A stretch of 64,000 nucleotides of DNA from Prauserella marina. GTDB lineage: Bacteria > Actinomycetota > Actinomycetes > Mycobacteriales > Pseudonocardiaceae. Position 1 is the stretch's first letter. Each line of letters begins with the position of its first letter. The stretch spans positions 4,875,001 to 4,939,000 of the forward strand of contig NZ_CP016353.1 in assembly GCF_002240355.1 (NCBI RefSeq). Direction: 5' to 3'. The notes under the pieces are model-generated. The model was not told the DNA's origin. It worked only from the letters and a program-made list of their open reading frames with translations, and ran no database searches. Of the stretch, positions 49,859-64,000 are shown in pieces. Position numbers and translations under genes: made by a program.

Positions 49859-51649
49859 CTAATCCGAACTCAGTGCGTACTCCCTGCGAATCTCCTGCAC
49901 CATCCGAACCGTATGCGGGTTCAACTGACTCGCGTGATCACCTTCCAGCAACGTCGTGTACATGTGCTCGGCCAGCTCGCCCAAACCCGGGCGGTGGTAC
50001 TCGCGACAGAACAACACCAGCGTCCGCCACAACCCCTCCACCCGAGGCAGCAACGTCAAACCCTGCCGGATCGCCCACTCCACGGTGTCCAAATCACCCG
50101 AAGCCGCCGCGACCTCAGCCGTACCACGCACCACCCTGACCACCTCGGAACCCATGTGCGCGGTCAACGTCCGCAACGTCGTCCGCGCGTGCGGGCCCAG
50201 CGTCGCACCGGTCGGCAACTCACCCCTGATCAACGCCAGCGCATCGACCAGCGCACCCAGCTCGCCCTCACCGTAGGCACCGCCGACGAGGTGACCGAAA
50301 ACGTCGACGTCCAGCCTGATTTCCCCAGCGGGGAACCAGTTTCCCGACGAACCGGCCACCATCTCCACCATGGCCTCGCCGACGGGGATCCGCAGATGCC
50401 CGCCCGCGACCGTGGCCTTGGGAGCGCCAGGTGCCCGCAGCAGCTCATCGAGAACCGGGGCGGGAAGTCCCTCCGGATGCCGCGCCCCGAGCACGATTTC
50501 GGCGAGCACGGGGTCGGTGGTCTCGGTGGCCCTCCCCTGCACCGTCACCGAAACCGGGCCCAGCAACCGAATCTCGGCCATCGCCGGTTTGACGGCGGTC
50601 TGCTCGTCGAACGGCTCCTCCGGCGCGCGGACCTCCTCATGCTGGGGCGACTCCCCGGCGATCGCGAGGCGGCTTGAACTCACCAGCGAGCCACAGCGGT
50701 CGCGGGCGTCCGCGATCTCCTTCTCGATCGAGGCGAGTTGCCATTCGAGCGGCCGGAGCCGAACCCCGCCCTGCCACGCCTCCAGCGTCCACTGAGCACT
50801 GTCGCTCCAGCCGAGGTACACCACGCTCAGCACACCGGCGTTGGCAGCGACCAGCTCGGCGAGCCGGTGCGTCTCCCCCGCGGTCGGCACGGAGGCGAGG
50901 ATCAGCGCGATCCGTTCCCTTCTGACCGCGAGCGTTTCCAGTTCCGCCCACAGCTCTCCCAGACCGGAGGCGTACCGCACGGCACCTGGGCGGGGAACCC
51001 CCGCACGACCGGAGAATCCGACGAGCACCGGCCGCACGTCCCTCGTCCACGGGTTCGTGGTCAGCTCGAACACCACCGACTCGACCAGCTTGCAGGCGTC
51101 GGAAGGGTCGCCCTCGATCGAGCCGATCGCTCCAGCCGAGGCGAGATCCAGCAGCACGGGGCCCGCCGTCGAACGGCCGACGGTGACCAAAGTGGACCGG
51201 CCTGGGGGAAGCCTCGCCCAGCGCGGAAGCTCGGAGAGGTCGGCCATCCAGGCCCAGCCCGCGCTGTCCTGGCGCGGGCGCCAGTCCCTTCCAGGGGGCT
51301 CTTCGAGTACAGCGGTGAAATACACGCTCACCACTCCGGATTCGATGACCATCGCCCGCACGAGCGCGGCGGCGTGCGGACGCATCGCGGCCAACGCGGC
51401 CGACACGATCCCGCTGTCCCGGGAATCACGCACGACCCAGCGTCCCGGCTCGACGTCGGGCCTCTGTTCCTTGCCGTGGCGCATCCTCCGGTAGACCCGC
51501 TCCCCCCAGAGCGCACACGCGCCGACCGCGACACCCGCGGCCGCCATCCACATGGACGCGCCGGGCACGGTGTCGAAGGCGAAGGCGACAGTGTGCGCCT
51601 CGCCGACAGGCCAGCTTTCCGGCCCCTGCTCAGGAAGCCACCAGCTCAT
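49859..51649 (-). CDS. Membrane-anchored BTAD-type (SARP-like) protein
   Basis: Encodes 596 aa from ATG 51649. One hydrophobic span near residues 32-48 (MWMAAAGVAVGACALWG). Residues ~90-330 form a nucleotide-binding-like alpha/beta region without a clear P-loop. Residues ~365-460 resemble a SARP winged helix (AEIRLLGPVSVTVQG), and the C terminus (AIRQGLTLLPRVEGLWRTLV, HRPGLGELAEHMYTTL) matches the bacterial transcriptional activator domain of TPR-like helices. Proteins of this design occur in actinobacterial T7SS loci. It overlaps the SseB-like gene by 20 bp. Confidence 0.8.
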   Translation of the reverse strand: MSWWLPEQGPESWPVGEAHTVAFAFDTVPGASMWMAAAGVAVGACALWGERVYRRMRHGKEQRPDVEPGRWVVRDSRDSGIVSAALAAMRPHAAALVRAMVIESGVVSVYFTAVLEEPPGRDWRPRQDSAGWAWMADLSELPRWARLPPGRSTLVTVGRSTAGPVLLDLASAGAIGSIEGDPSDACKLVESVVFELTTNPWTRDVRPVLVGFSGRAGVPRPGAVRYASGLGELWAELETLAVRRERIALILASVPTAGETHRLAELVAANAGVLSVVYLGWSDSAQWTLEAWQGGVRLRPLEWQLASIEKEIADARDRCGSLVSSSRLAIAGESPQHEEVRAPEEPFDEQTAVKPAMAEIRLLGPVSVTVQGRATETTDPVLAEIVLGARHPEGLPAPVLDELLRAPGAPKATVAGGHLRIPVGEAMVEMVAGSSGNWFPAGEIRLDVDVFGHLVGGAYGEGELGALVDALALIRGELPTGATLGPHARTTLRTLTAHMGSEVVRVVRGTAEVAAASGDLDTVEWAIRQGLTLLPRVEGLWRTLVLFCREYHRPGLGELAEHMYTTLLEGDHASQLNPHTVRMVQEIRREYALSSD

Positions 51650-52481
51650 TGATCCCCTCGTGCGGCAGAATCAGTTCAGCACTGGTGCCAGGGTTCAGGC
51701 ACAGCACGTGACCGGAGCCCGGCCACGAGTCGACCAGTTCGCGGAAGCCGACCGTGACCCGGTCGGGCTTCCCCGGCAGCAACCGGTCGAGCAGTTCCTC
51801 CGAGCTGAAGACGGGAACGACCCACACGTCGGGACCGGCGATCGCCCGGTAGGGAAAGTCCGGCCCGCCGTGCTCACTCGATTCGAGTACGACGACCTCC
51901 GCCGCGAGCAGCGCCGCCAGGAAGGCATCGAAGTCCATGTCGTCGACGGCCGCCAGCATTCGTTTTTCGGACTGGTTCGCCGAGTCACCCGCGAACGCCG
52001 CCATGGCGGCGTCCCTGTCGATCTTCAGGCCGTCGATGCACAGGGTCCGCATACCGGCCAGCATCTCGTCGAGCATGGCTTCCTGGACGCCGCGCATGGG
52101 CAGCAGCCCGACTTCGCCGTTGGCGATGCCCTCGACCTCTCGCAGCGACATCGCCGCGCCGATCGGCGTCGCGGGGTTGATCACGAGCTGTCTTTCGCCT
52201 GGCTGGTCTTTCGTCGCCTCGGCGAGAGTGGTCTGCTCGAAGGAGGTGACCCCACCGCCGGTGACCCAGGTCAGTGACTGCGGGGAGGTGAAAAGAATGA
52301 TGGGTGAGGTGTCGTCGGTCTCGTAGACGGGGAGCGGGATGAGACCTTCCTCTACCGACTCGGGATCGGGCACGAAGAACGGGGCCTCCCGCAGCAGTCC
52401 ACCGAACCGTGGACTGTCACCGGCGGTGAGCGCCTCCACCATGCCGCGCTCCACCGAGTTGGCTGGCTGCCATGCCGTCAT
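51630..52481 (-). CDS. SseB-domain protein of the T7SS operon
   Basis: Encodes 283 aa from ATG 52481. An in-frame extension to 52625 is Arg/Cys-rich and unlikely to be coding. It contains two related halves with the SseB N-terminal pattern: strand-rich LIPLPVYETDDTSPIILFTS in the first half, and VWVVPVFSSEELLDRLLP with HVLCLNPGTSAELILP in the second. SseB-like proteins are common in actinobacterial ESX loci and are thought to assist secretion or enhance serine-sensitive functions. The exact role here is unknown. First gene of the minus-strand ecc operon. Confidence 0.8.
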   Translation of the reverse strand: MTAWQPANSVERGMVEALTAGDSPRFGGLLREAPFFVPDPESVEEGLIPLPVYETDDTSPIILFTSPQSLTWVTGGGVTSFEQTTLAEATKDQPGERQLVINPATPIGAAMSLREVEGIANGEVGLLPMRGVQEAMLDEMLAGMRTLCIDGLKIDRDAAMAAFAGDSANQSEKRMLAAVDDMDFDAFLAALLAAEVVVLESSEHGGPDFPYRAIAGPDVWVVPVFSSEELLDRLLPGKPDRVTVGFRELVDSWPGSGHVLCLNPGTSAELILPHEGINELVAS

Positions 52482-52920
52482 CCGCCGCCCACTTCCCGCA
52501 TTTCTCGTTCCCGACGCGGGCGCCGGGCGATCGCCCGCGCAGTCCCGCGTAGCAAGCATCGACCAGCCCACTGACACCCGCCGGACAGTCGCCACCCTGT
52601 AAATGTGGATGAACCCGCAGGTCAACAGACTCTCGCGGCGACGAAGCCGCGAGCTACGGACGCACTACGGATCACCTCGCACGAACGTGCGGAGCCAGCG
52701 AACAGGCGCGGACGGCACCCGGCACCGGTTGTCAGCTAAACCGTAGCCGCCCAGGACCGTCCCCACCACGGGTTCGGCGAATCCCGTGACGTGCGCTTTG
52801 TTTCCGAGCGACGACGCGACGCGCTGTCAGCGCCGAGTCAGCACCGGAGCGCACTCTGTTCTACACAGCGTTCTGTCCGTGCGCCTTGGAGTGCCGGAAG
52901 TCTGCCGAGGGAGGACCGCC
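52482..52920. other. Divergent intergenic region between SseB-like gene and sigma factor
   Basis: 439 bp without a supported gene. It holds a perfect 8-bp inverted repeat with a 6-nt loop at 52632-52653 (CTCGCGGC...GCCGCGAG), and a second, bulged hairpin around CGCACG/CGTGCG at 52679-52692. These could be operators or attenuators. I find no clear -35/-10 pair. Confidence 0.5.
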
Positions 52921-53916
52921 GTGGAAACCGGGAGCATCGGTGACACCGCCGCCGACCGGCGCGCGGCGAGGCGGCGCCTTTCCGGCGATCCGCTGCGTCA
53001 CTACTTCAACGGCATCGGCAAGACCCCGCTACTGACCGCCGAGCAGGAAGTCATGCTGGCCAAGCGGATCGAAGCCGGACTGTACGCGGAGCATCTGCTC
53101 GCGAATGGACAACGCGCGGCCGCCGAAGCCGACCTTGCCGTCATCGTGAGGCAAGGAGCCGAGGCCAAACAGCGGCTGATCGAGGCCAACCTGCGCCTCG
53201 TGGTGAGCATCGCGAAACGCTACCCGGGACGCGGACTGCCGCTCATCGATCTCATCCAGGAAGGCAACCTCGGCCTGATCCACGCCGTCGAGAAGTTCGA
53301 CCACACACCCGGTTTCCGGTTCTCCACCTACGCGACCTGGTGGATCCGCCAGGCCATCACGAGGGCGATCGCACAGCAAGCCAGGATGATCCGCATCCCG
53401 GCCAAAGTGCTCGAACAGGTCAACAAGGTCGCCGCCGCCCTGCACGAGCTGACGGTCGAGCTGGGAAGGCACCCGCGCAGCGACGAGATCGGCTCCCGCG
53501 TGGGCCTGCCCGCAACCCAGGTGATCGAACTGCTCGAATACGCGGAAGAACCACTCAGCCTCGACGGTACGACGGGCGAGGAGGGCGGCACGTCGCTCGC
53601 CGACGTGATCGACAAGGTGCGCCGGGTGCATGCCGCCGATCAGTTCGGCGACACCGGCCACCGCGAGGCGGTCCGTGATCTGCTCGGCAGCCTGAAACCG
53701 CAGGAGCGGACCGTGATGCGCTTGCGCTTCGGGCTCGACGACGGCCGCCAGCGCACGCTCAACGAGGTGGGCCAGGAATGCGGCCTGACGAGGGAACGGA
53801 TTCGCCAGGTCGAGAAGCGAACGCTGACCAGATTGCGCGGGTTGTCCACGCCGCCGTCCATGACGGGCCGCCAGGTGCGCGACAGCGGAGACGAGATACT
53901 TATTCCAACGGGCTGA
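52921..53916 (+). CDS. Group 2 sigma-70 family RNA polymerase sigma factor
   Basis: Encodes 331 aa from GTG 52921, preceded by GAGGGAGGA. Region 1.2 ([21 protein letters not shown]), region 2 ([27 protein letters not shown] and [17 protein letters not shown]), region 3 and region 4 ([29 protein letters not shown]) are complete. There is no long acidic region 1.1, which separates it from the principal sigma HrdB/SigA and fits the SigB/Hrd-like non-essential class. It stands alone between the T7SS operon and the biosynthetic operon, and could control either. The sequence does not say which. Confidence 0.93.
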   Translation: METGSIGDTAADRRAARRRLSGDPLRHYFNGIGKTPLLTAEQEVMLAKRIEAGLYAEHLLANGQRAAAEADLAVIVRQGAEAKQRLIEANLRLVVSIAKRYPGRGLPLIDLIQEGNLGLIHAVEKFDHTPGFRFSTYATWWIRQAITRAIAQQARMIRIPAKVLEQVNKVAAALHELTVELGRHPRSDEIGSRVGLPATQVIELLEYAEEPLSLDGTTGEEGGTSLADVIDKVRRVHAADQFGDTGHREAVRDLLGSLKPQERTVMRLRFGLDDGRQRTLNEVGQECGLTRERIRQVEKRTLTRLRGLSTPPSMTGRQVRDSGDEILIPTG

Positions 53917-54005
53917 CACTATTCATTTCGGGAATGTGATATCGCCCGTTATTCGATTCATTCCGATTGACAAAAAGGCGGGCCCCGCAACTCGCTTGCC
54001 CACGA

Positions 54006-54046
54006 CGGATTATCGCCGTGTCCATTGTGGACACGGCGATAATCCG
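54006..54046. terminator. 19-bp perfect stem with 3-nt loop after the sigma gene
   Basis: Bases 54006-54024 pair perfectly with 54028-54046 around TTG. The stem includes GGATTATCGCCGTG and is AT-richer than its surroundings. It lies 90 bp downstream of the sigma stop with no T-tract. Likely terminator, possibly an operator for the following promoter. Confidence 0.6.
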
Positions 54047-54085
54047 CGTTACACCATCCGGACGAATTCGTTCACCCATAAGGTC

Positions 54086-54114
54086 TTGTGTGACCACTCG
54101 GTCGCAGGTATGGT
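54086..54114 (+). promoter_or_regulatory. Predicted sigma-70-type promoter of the biosynthetic operon
   Basis: TTGTGT (54086-54091), a 17-bp spacer and TATGGT (54109-54114), about 150 bp ahead of the acyl-CoA ligase start. It is the best promoter pair in the 345-bp gap 53917-54261. The rest of that gap holds the hairpin at 54006-54046 and a long leader with no gene I can support. Confidence 0.5.
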
Positions 54115-54261
54115 CTGCCGAACGAGGCTTTTTCCCCAATTTTCCGTATCCAGCATTCGCATTGCCGAATGACAACGCCGACAACCACTGATCCGGATAT
54201 TTCCACGCCACTCCTGACGGATCACGTGGTTCCGCCGAGCGCGCTCTGAAGGATTTCGCCG

Positions 54262-55950
54262 ATGTCCGAGAAAATTCATGACCGACAGTGGATCGACGTG
54301 ACGACGCTCGGCGATCTGCTCGATCGTCGCGCCGAGGCCGACCCGCATCGCACCGCGCTCACCTTCCCGGATGAGACGGTCGGCTACGCGGAACTCGCCG
54401 CGAGGGCCGACTTCTTCGCAAGGGGGCTGCTCGCGCTCGGCCTGCGGCCCGGCGACACCGTCGGGGTGCTGTTGCCCAACGGTGTCGACTCCATCGCGAC
54501 CGTGTTCGGCGCGATGAAGATCGGCGTGATCCCGGTACCGGTCAACGCGAGGTTCAAGGAGTTCGAGCTGCGCACCGTCGTCCGGCATTCCGGGATGCGG
54601 CTGCTGTTCACCAGCGCGCCATCGGCGGATGGGCCGGACTTCCCCGCACTGCTGACCACGACGTTTCCCAGTCTGACCGAGCCGGGCCTCGCCGATGCCC
54701 CCGAACTGACGAACGTCGTCGTGCTCGGCGGCGACCCGCGCCCCGGTTTCCTGACCGGTGCCGAGTTCGCCGCCGCCGCGGAACGCGCGGATCCGGCGGA
54801 AGTGCGGCGCAGGCAGCGAGAGGTCCGTGTCAGGGACACCGCCGTCGTCATGTACACGTCGGGAACCTCGGCGAGCCCCAAGGGCGCCATGATCAGCCAC
54901 GAGGCGTTCGCCCGGTTCGCATCCGGCGCCACGCACGACCGCTTCGGGCTCACACCTGAGGACCGGGTCTGGACAGCTCTTCCGCTGTTCCACATCGGCG
55001 GCCTCGCGTTCGCCTTCGCCACCATCTACGCGGGGGCCACCTATTGCCACACCGGGTTCTTCCGGCCGGACACGGCACTCGATCATCTGGAGGCCGAGCG
55101 CGCGACCGTGGTGCTGATCGGTTTCGAGACGCTGTGGCTGCCGGTGGTGAACCAGCCCGATTTCGCCGAACGCGACCTTTCCTCCATCCGGATCGTCATG
55201 TGTGTCGGCGTACCGGAACGACTGCGGGACCTCGCGAGCAGGCTGCCCAGCGCGATCCAGGTGTCGTGCTTCGGTATGACCGAGGCTTCGTCGTTCCTTT
55301 CGCTCAACGATCCCGGCGACACCCTTGAGGAGCGGGTCACCACCGGAGGACATCCGATGCCTGGGATGCGTTGCAGGGTCGTCGATCCGGCCACCGGCGC
55401 GGATGTTCCGCCCGGCACCGAGGGCGAACTGTTGTTCCGTGGCAGCAATTGCTTCGACGGGTACTTCCGGGACCCGGAGCTGACCGCACGCGCTTTCGAC
55501 TCCGAAGGCTGGTTCCACACCGGTGACGTGGCCACCATGGACGCCGACGGCAGGGTCACGTTCGTCAGCAGGCTCAAGGACATGCTCAAGGTGGGTGGCG
55601 AGAACGTGTCGGCGGCCGAGGTCGAGGGCTATCTGCTCGGGCACCCCGCTGTGAGCATCGTCGCCGTGGTGGGCGCGCCGGACGACTACTACGTCGAGGT
55701 TCCCGCCGCCTACATCGAACTCAAGCCGGGCGCCGACGCGACCGAGCAGGAGATCATCGACTTCTGTCTCGGCAAGATCGCGACCTTCCGGGTTCCGAGG
55801 TACGTCCGGTTCGTCACCGAGTGGCCGATGTCGGGCACCAAGATCAAGAAATATGTGCTGAGAGAGCGGATAGCCGGGGAACTCGCGACCGCGGGCATCA
55901 GTGTCGCGCCGAAACTCGGTACGACGGACAACGTGGTCGTCGCGCCATGA
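54262..55950 (+). CDS. Acyl-CoA/acyl-AMP ligase (FadD-like, ANL superfamily)
   Basis: Encodes 562 aa from ATG 54262 with GAAGGA upstream. ANL motifs are complete: the P-loop VMYTSGTSASPKGAMISH (near residue 200), the acceptor region CFGMTEASSF, the hinge Asp of WFHTGDVATMDADGRV, RLKDMLKVGGENVSAAEVE, and a C-terminal lysine in SGTKIKKYVL. It activates a carboxylic acid as acyl-AMP and then probably acyl-CoA. As first gene of a coupled operon with a PKS, it likely supplies the PKS starter or activates a precursor. Its stop overlaps the P450 start (ATGA). Confidence 0.93.
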   Translation: MSEKIHDRQWIDVTTLGDLLDRRAEADPHRTALTFPDETVGYAELAARADFFARGLLALGLRPGDTVGVLLPNGVDSIATVFGAMKIGVIPVPVNARFKEFELRTVVRHSGMRLLFTSAPSADGPDFPALLTTTFPSLTEPGLADAPELTNVVVLGGDPRPGFLTGAEFAAAAERADPAEVRRRQREVRVRDTAVVMYTSGTSASPKGAMISHEAFARFASGATHDRFGLTPEDRVWTALPLFHIGGLAFAFATIYAGATYCHTGFFRPDTALDHLEAERATVVLIGFETLWLPVVNQPDFAERDLSSIRIVMCVGVPERLRDLASRLPSAIQVSCFGMTEASSFLSLNDPGDTLEERVTTGGHPMPGMRCRVVDPATGADVPPGTEGELLFRGSNCFDGYFRDPELTARAFDSEGWFHTGDVATMDADGRVTFVSRLKDMLKVGGENVSAAEVEGYLLGHPAVSIVAVVGAPDDYYVEVPAAYIELKPGADATEQEIIDFCLGKIATFRVPRYVRFVTEWPMSGTKIKKYVLRERIAGELATAGISVAPKLGTTDNVVVAP

Positions 55951-57230
55951 GCTTGCTGACCGACACCACCACCGGCATGCGGCTGTACCGGTCGCGGCTC
56001 CGGCTGCTTCGCTCCGCGATGCTCGGTGATCCCGTCGCTTCGATACTGGGCATGCCGCGCGGCACGGATGGCAACGCCAGGTACGAACGGCTGCGCGAGC
56101 ACGGCGAACTGGTGCGCGGGCGCAGCGGACTCTACATGTCGGCTTCCCACCGCGTATGCAGGGAAGTGTTGCGAGGCAAGGACTTCGGCGCTGTTCCCAC
56201 CGCGACGGCGAAACTGCGGCTGCGCCCACCGTCGTGGCAGCGCGGCGACCTCCTCGTTCACCCGCTCGACGATTCGTTCGCCTCAGCCGACCCTCCCGAC
56301 CACACCCGGCTTCGCAGAATCGTGGCACCGTTGTTCACCCCGGCCGCGATCCGTGAGCGAGGCGCGTTCGTCGAACGGGTCGTCGCCGAGGAACTGAACC
56401 GTCTCGACACGCGGGAACCGGTCGACCTGATCGGCGAGTTCGCCATCAGGGTGCCCAGCAGGGTGATCAGCGAATTCCTCGGCCTTCCACCGGGAAACCA
56501 CGATCGGTACTGCCGCTGGGGAATCGAGTTCGGCGCGGTCGTCGACGGCGCCCACGGCCCTGGCGAACTACGCAGGACCCGGCGACTGCTTGCCGAGATG
56601 GCCGACCATTTCGCCGACCTCGTCGCCGAGCGCCGCCGCGCGGGCAACAAGGGGGACGACCTGCTCTCGGTGATGATCGAGGCGGCCGACCGAGGTGACC
56701 TGACCGAAGCCGGGTTGCTCGCGACGGCCGAGGCCCTGCTGATCGGTGGCTTCGTGACGACGGCCAACATCATCGGAAACGCCGTGATCGCGTTGCTTGC
56801 CACCCCCGAGCAGCGGGACCTTTTCGCCGCCGACACCAGCCAGGCGGACCGGGTGGTCGAGGAGACGCTGCGTCTGGTGGCCCCCGCGCAATACAGCGTC
56901 AGGGTCGCCGCGAATCCGGTCACCGTCGGTGGAACGCAACTACGCGAGGGCACCCCCGTCGTCACCCTGCTCGCCGCGGCCAACAGGGACCCTTCGGTGT
57001 TTCCCGACCCCGGCCTTTTCGACTTCACCAGGCCGAACGTCAGGGAGCATCTTTCGTTCGCGGCAGGCGTGCACTACTGCATCGGAGCGGGGCTGGCCCG
57101 GCTGGAAGGCGAGATCGCGCTGCGGGCTCTGTTCGACCGGTTCCCCGGCCTCACGGCGGCGGGACGGCCAGAGTACTGCCCTTCGAGGGTCATCCGTGGC
57201 CCGCAACGCCTGCTGATCCACCCGCGTTGA
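55947..57230 (+). CDS. Cytochrome P450
   Basis: Encodes 427 aa from ATG 55947, overlapping the ligase stop by 4 bp. The K-helix EETLR and the heme loop FAAGVHYCIGAGLARLE (Cys ligand) are intact. The I-helix reads LLIGGFVTTANIIG, so the usual acid before the conserved Thr is Val. No membrane anchor, as for soluble bacterial P450s of secondary metabolism. Position between ligase and PKS suggests tailoring of the polyketide or hydroxylation of the activated acid. Confidence 0.95.
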   Translation: MSLLTDTTTGMRLYRSRLRLLRSAMLGDPVASILGMPRGTDGNARYERLREHGELVRGRSGLYMSASHRVCREVLRGKDFGAVPTATAKLRLRPPSWQRGDLLVHPLDDSFASADPPDHTRLRRIVAPLFTPAAIRERGAFVERVVAEELNRLDTREPVDLIGEFAIRVPSRVISEFLGLPPGNHDRYCRWGIEFGAVVDGAHGPGELRRTRRLLAEMADHFADLVAERRRAGNKGDDLLSVMIEAADRGDLTEAGLLATAEALLIGGFVTTANIIGNAVIALLATPEQRDLFAADTSQADRVVEETLRLVAPAQYSVRVAANPVTVGGTQLREGTPVVTLLAAANRDPSVFPDPGLFDFTRPNVREHLSFAAGVHYCIGAGLARLEGEIALRALFDRFPGLTAAGRPEYCPSRVIRGPQRLLIHPR

Positions 57231-57241
57231 CAGGAAAGCCG

Positions 57242-58230
57242 ATGCTCCACACTCTTTTCGAGAACCAGGGCACGACGCTGCGCACGGTCGTCCGTCGTGC
57301 CCTCGACTACTTCCGCGATCACCAGCGGCCCGACGGCGCGATCGCGGAAGACCCCGCGGTGACGGTGTTCCAGGAATGGGACTCGGTGAACGCGCTCAAG
57401 GCCATGGCACTGTGGTCTGACATGGCGGAGACCGAGCACCTCGACGCAGCCGAGCGCATCGCGGAATTCCTTGCCGGAAGGGAAAAACCGAACGGGATGC
57501 TGAGCTGGGGCGCGCTGCCGACGGGCCCCGGTGACTACTGCACGGAAACCAGCAGCGAGTACACCTCAGCGCTCACCCTCCTCGGGCACGTCTCCTCCGC
57601 GAGGGCGAAGGCCGAGTATCTGCGTCGAGGGCAACTGCCTTCCGGCGCATGGGAGGAACCACACCCGCACATTCCCCGCGCGTTCCAGACCGAGCCCTCG
57701 GTGACCGGTTTCGCCTCGATGGCCCTCACCGGCCTCGACATCGAACCACGCTACGTCGACGAAATGCTCGATTTCCTCGGCGGACGCCAGAAACCCGACG
57801 GCCATTTCGGGATCAACTGGTACTACTACGGCACCTACTACTACCTGCTGGCACCCGCGACGGCGGCGCAGGCCGCCTTCGGCGACTATCCGGCTCTCGC
57901 CTCCGCACGCCGGTTCGTCGTCGCGGAGCAACGGTGTGACGGAAGCTGGCACGACGAACTCGACGGTTTCGGCGAGTACTCGTCGGCCGAGCAGCACACC
58001 GCACTCGCGCTCGACACCTTGGCACAGACCGGAATGGACGCGCGCGAGACCGAGACCGGCCGTGCCGTGACCTGGCTGCTCGGCAGGGCGCGTCCCGACG
58101 GTTCGTGGAACGGCGGCCGGTACCCCTATCCGGACACCGACAGCTACCGCGGTTTCCACGCCACCCAGCACGTGTTCACCACCGCAAGGGTCCTGTTCGC
58201 CCTGCATGCCCTCTACCGCATGGAGAACTC

Positions 58231-58234
<4 letters not shown>
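57242..58234 (+). CDS. Squalene-cyclase/prenyltransferase-like alpha-toroid protein
   Basis: Encodes 330 aa from ATG 57242, preceded by AGGAAAG. A TTG at 57227 overlapping the P450 stop is possible. It has at least five QxxDGxW-type repeats (QRPDGAI, QLPSGAWEE, QKPDGHFGINW, QRCDGSWHDE, ARPDGSWNGG), the sign of the (alpha/alpha)6 barrel of class II terpene cyclases and protein prenyltransferases. It is about half the length of a squalene-hopene cyclase and has no DxDD motif, so classical protonation-driven cyclisation is unlikely. Coupled to P450 and PKS genes. Function unknown. Confidence 0.85.

Positions 58235-64000
<5,766 letters not shown>

Noticed and set aside
53900-54211. 103-codon minus-strand frame between sigma gene and ligase
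   Set aside because: Crosses the 19-bp hairpin and the predicted promoter, overlaps the sigma gene's end, and has no recognisable domain.

Overview
High-GC actinobacterial DNA. The mix of an ESX/type VII secretion system (T7SS) with EccB/C/D/E, WXG100-like substrates, an ECF41 sigma factor and a type I PKS suggests a Pseudonocardiales-type organism (Amycolatopsis/Saccharomonospora/Prauserella-like). That placement is inference.

Layout. (1) 1-32835, minus strand: one unbroken reading frame of 10,945 codons that starts with GTG at 32835 and leaves the window without a stop. It encodes a giant modular protein. In order from the N terminus it has a WXG100-like helical head, a Pro/Ser/Thr/Gln linker, a duplicated coiled coil, beta-rich segments, two GntR-type winged helices, two amidoligase-like domains each followed by an HExxH module, an amidohydrolase-like barrel, a hydrophobic multi-span segment, and then very large alpha-helical repeats interleaved with five more HExxH modules. 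(2) 32878-34400, minus: four small genes upstream of it (two Esx-sized proteins, a YbaB/EbfC-like protein, one unknown), probably one transcript with the giant gene. (3) 34752-43068, plus: eccC, a putative secreted substrate, a PPE-like proline/glycine-rich protein and a mycosin. The mycosin has lost all three catalytic residues. (4) 43108-44585, minus: an AhpD/carboxymuconolactone decarboxylase-like gene and an ECF41 (SigJ-type) sigma gene, with a recognisable ECF41 promoter. (5) 44746-52481, minus: SseB-like, BTAD regulator-like, eccE, an unknown gene, eccD and eccB, several of them overlapping. (6) 52921-53916, plus: a group 2 sigma-70 factor. (7) 54262-64000, plus: a translationally coupled biosynthetic operon of acyl-CoA ligase, P450, squalene-cyclase-like toroid protein and a highly reducing, methylating type I PKS cut by the window end.

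How it fits together. EccB/C/D/E plus the pseudo-mycosin form the membrane machine. The small Esx/PPE-like proteins and the giant protein are its likely cargo. The giant protein is the most unusual element: it looks like a T7SS-linked polymorphic-toxin-class protein whose visible part combines DNA-binding-type folds, ligase folds and repeated metallopeptidase-like modules. Its C terminus, where a toxin would usually sit, lies outside the window.
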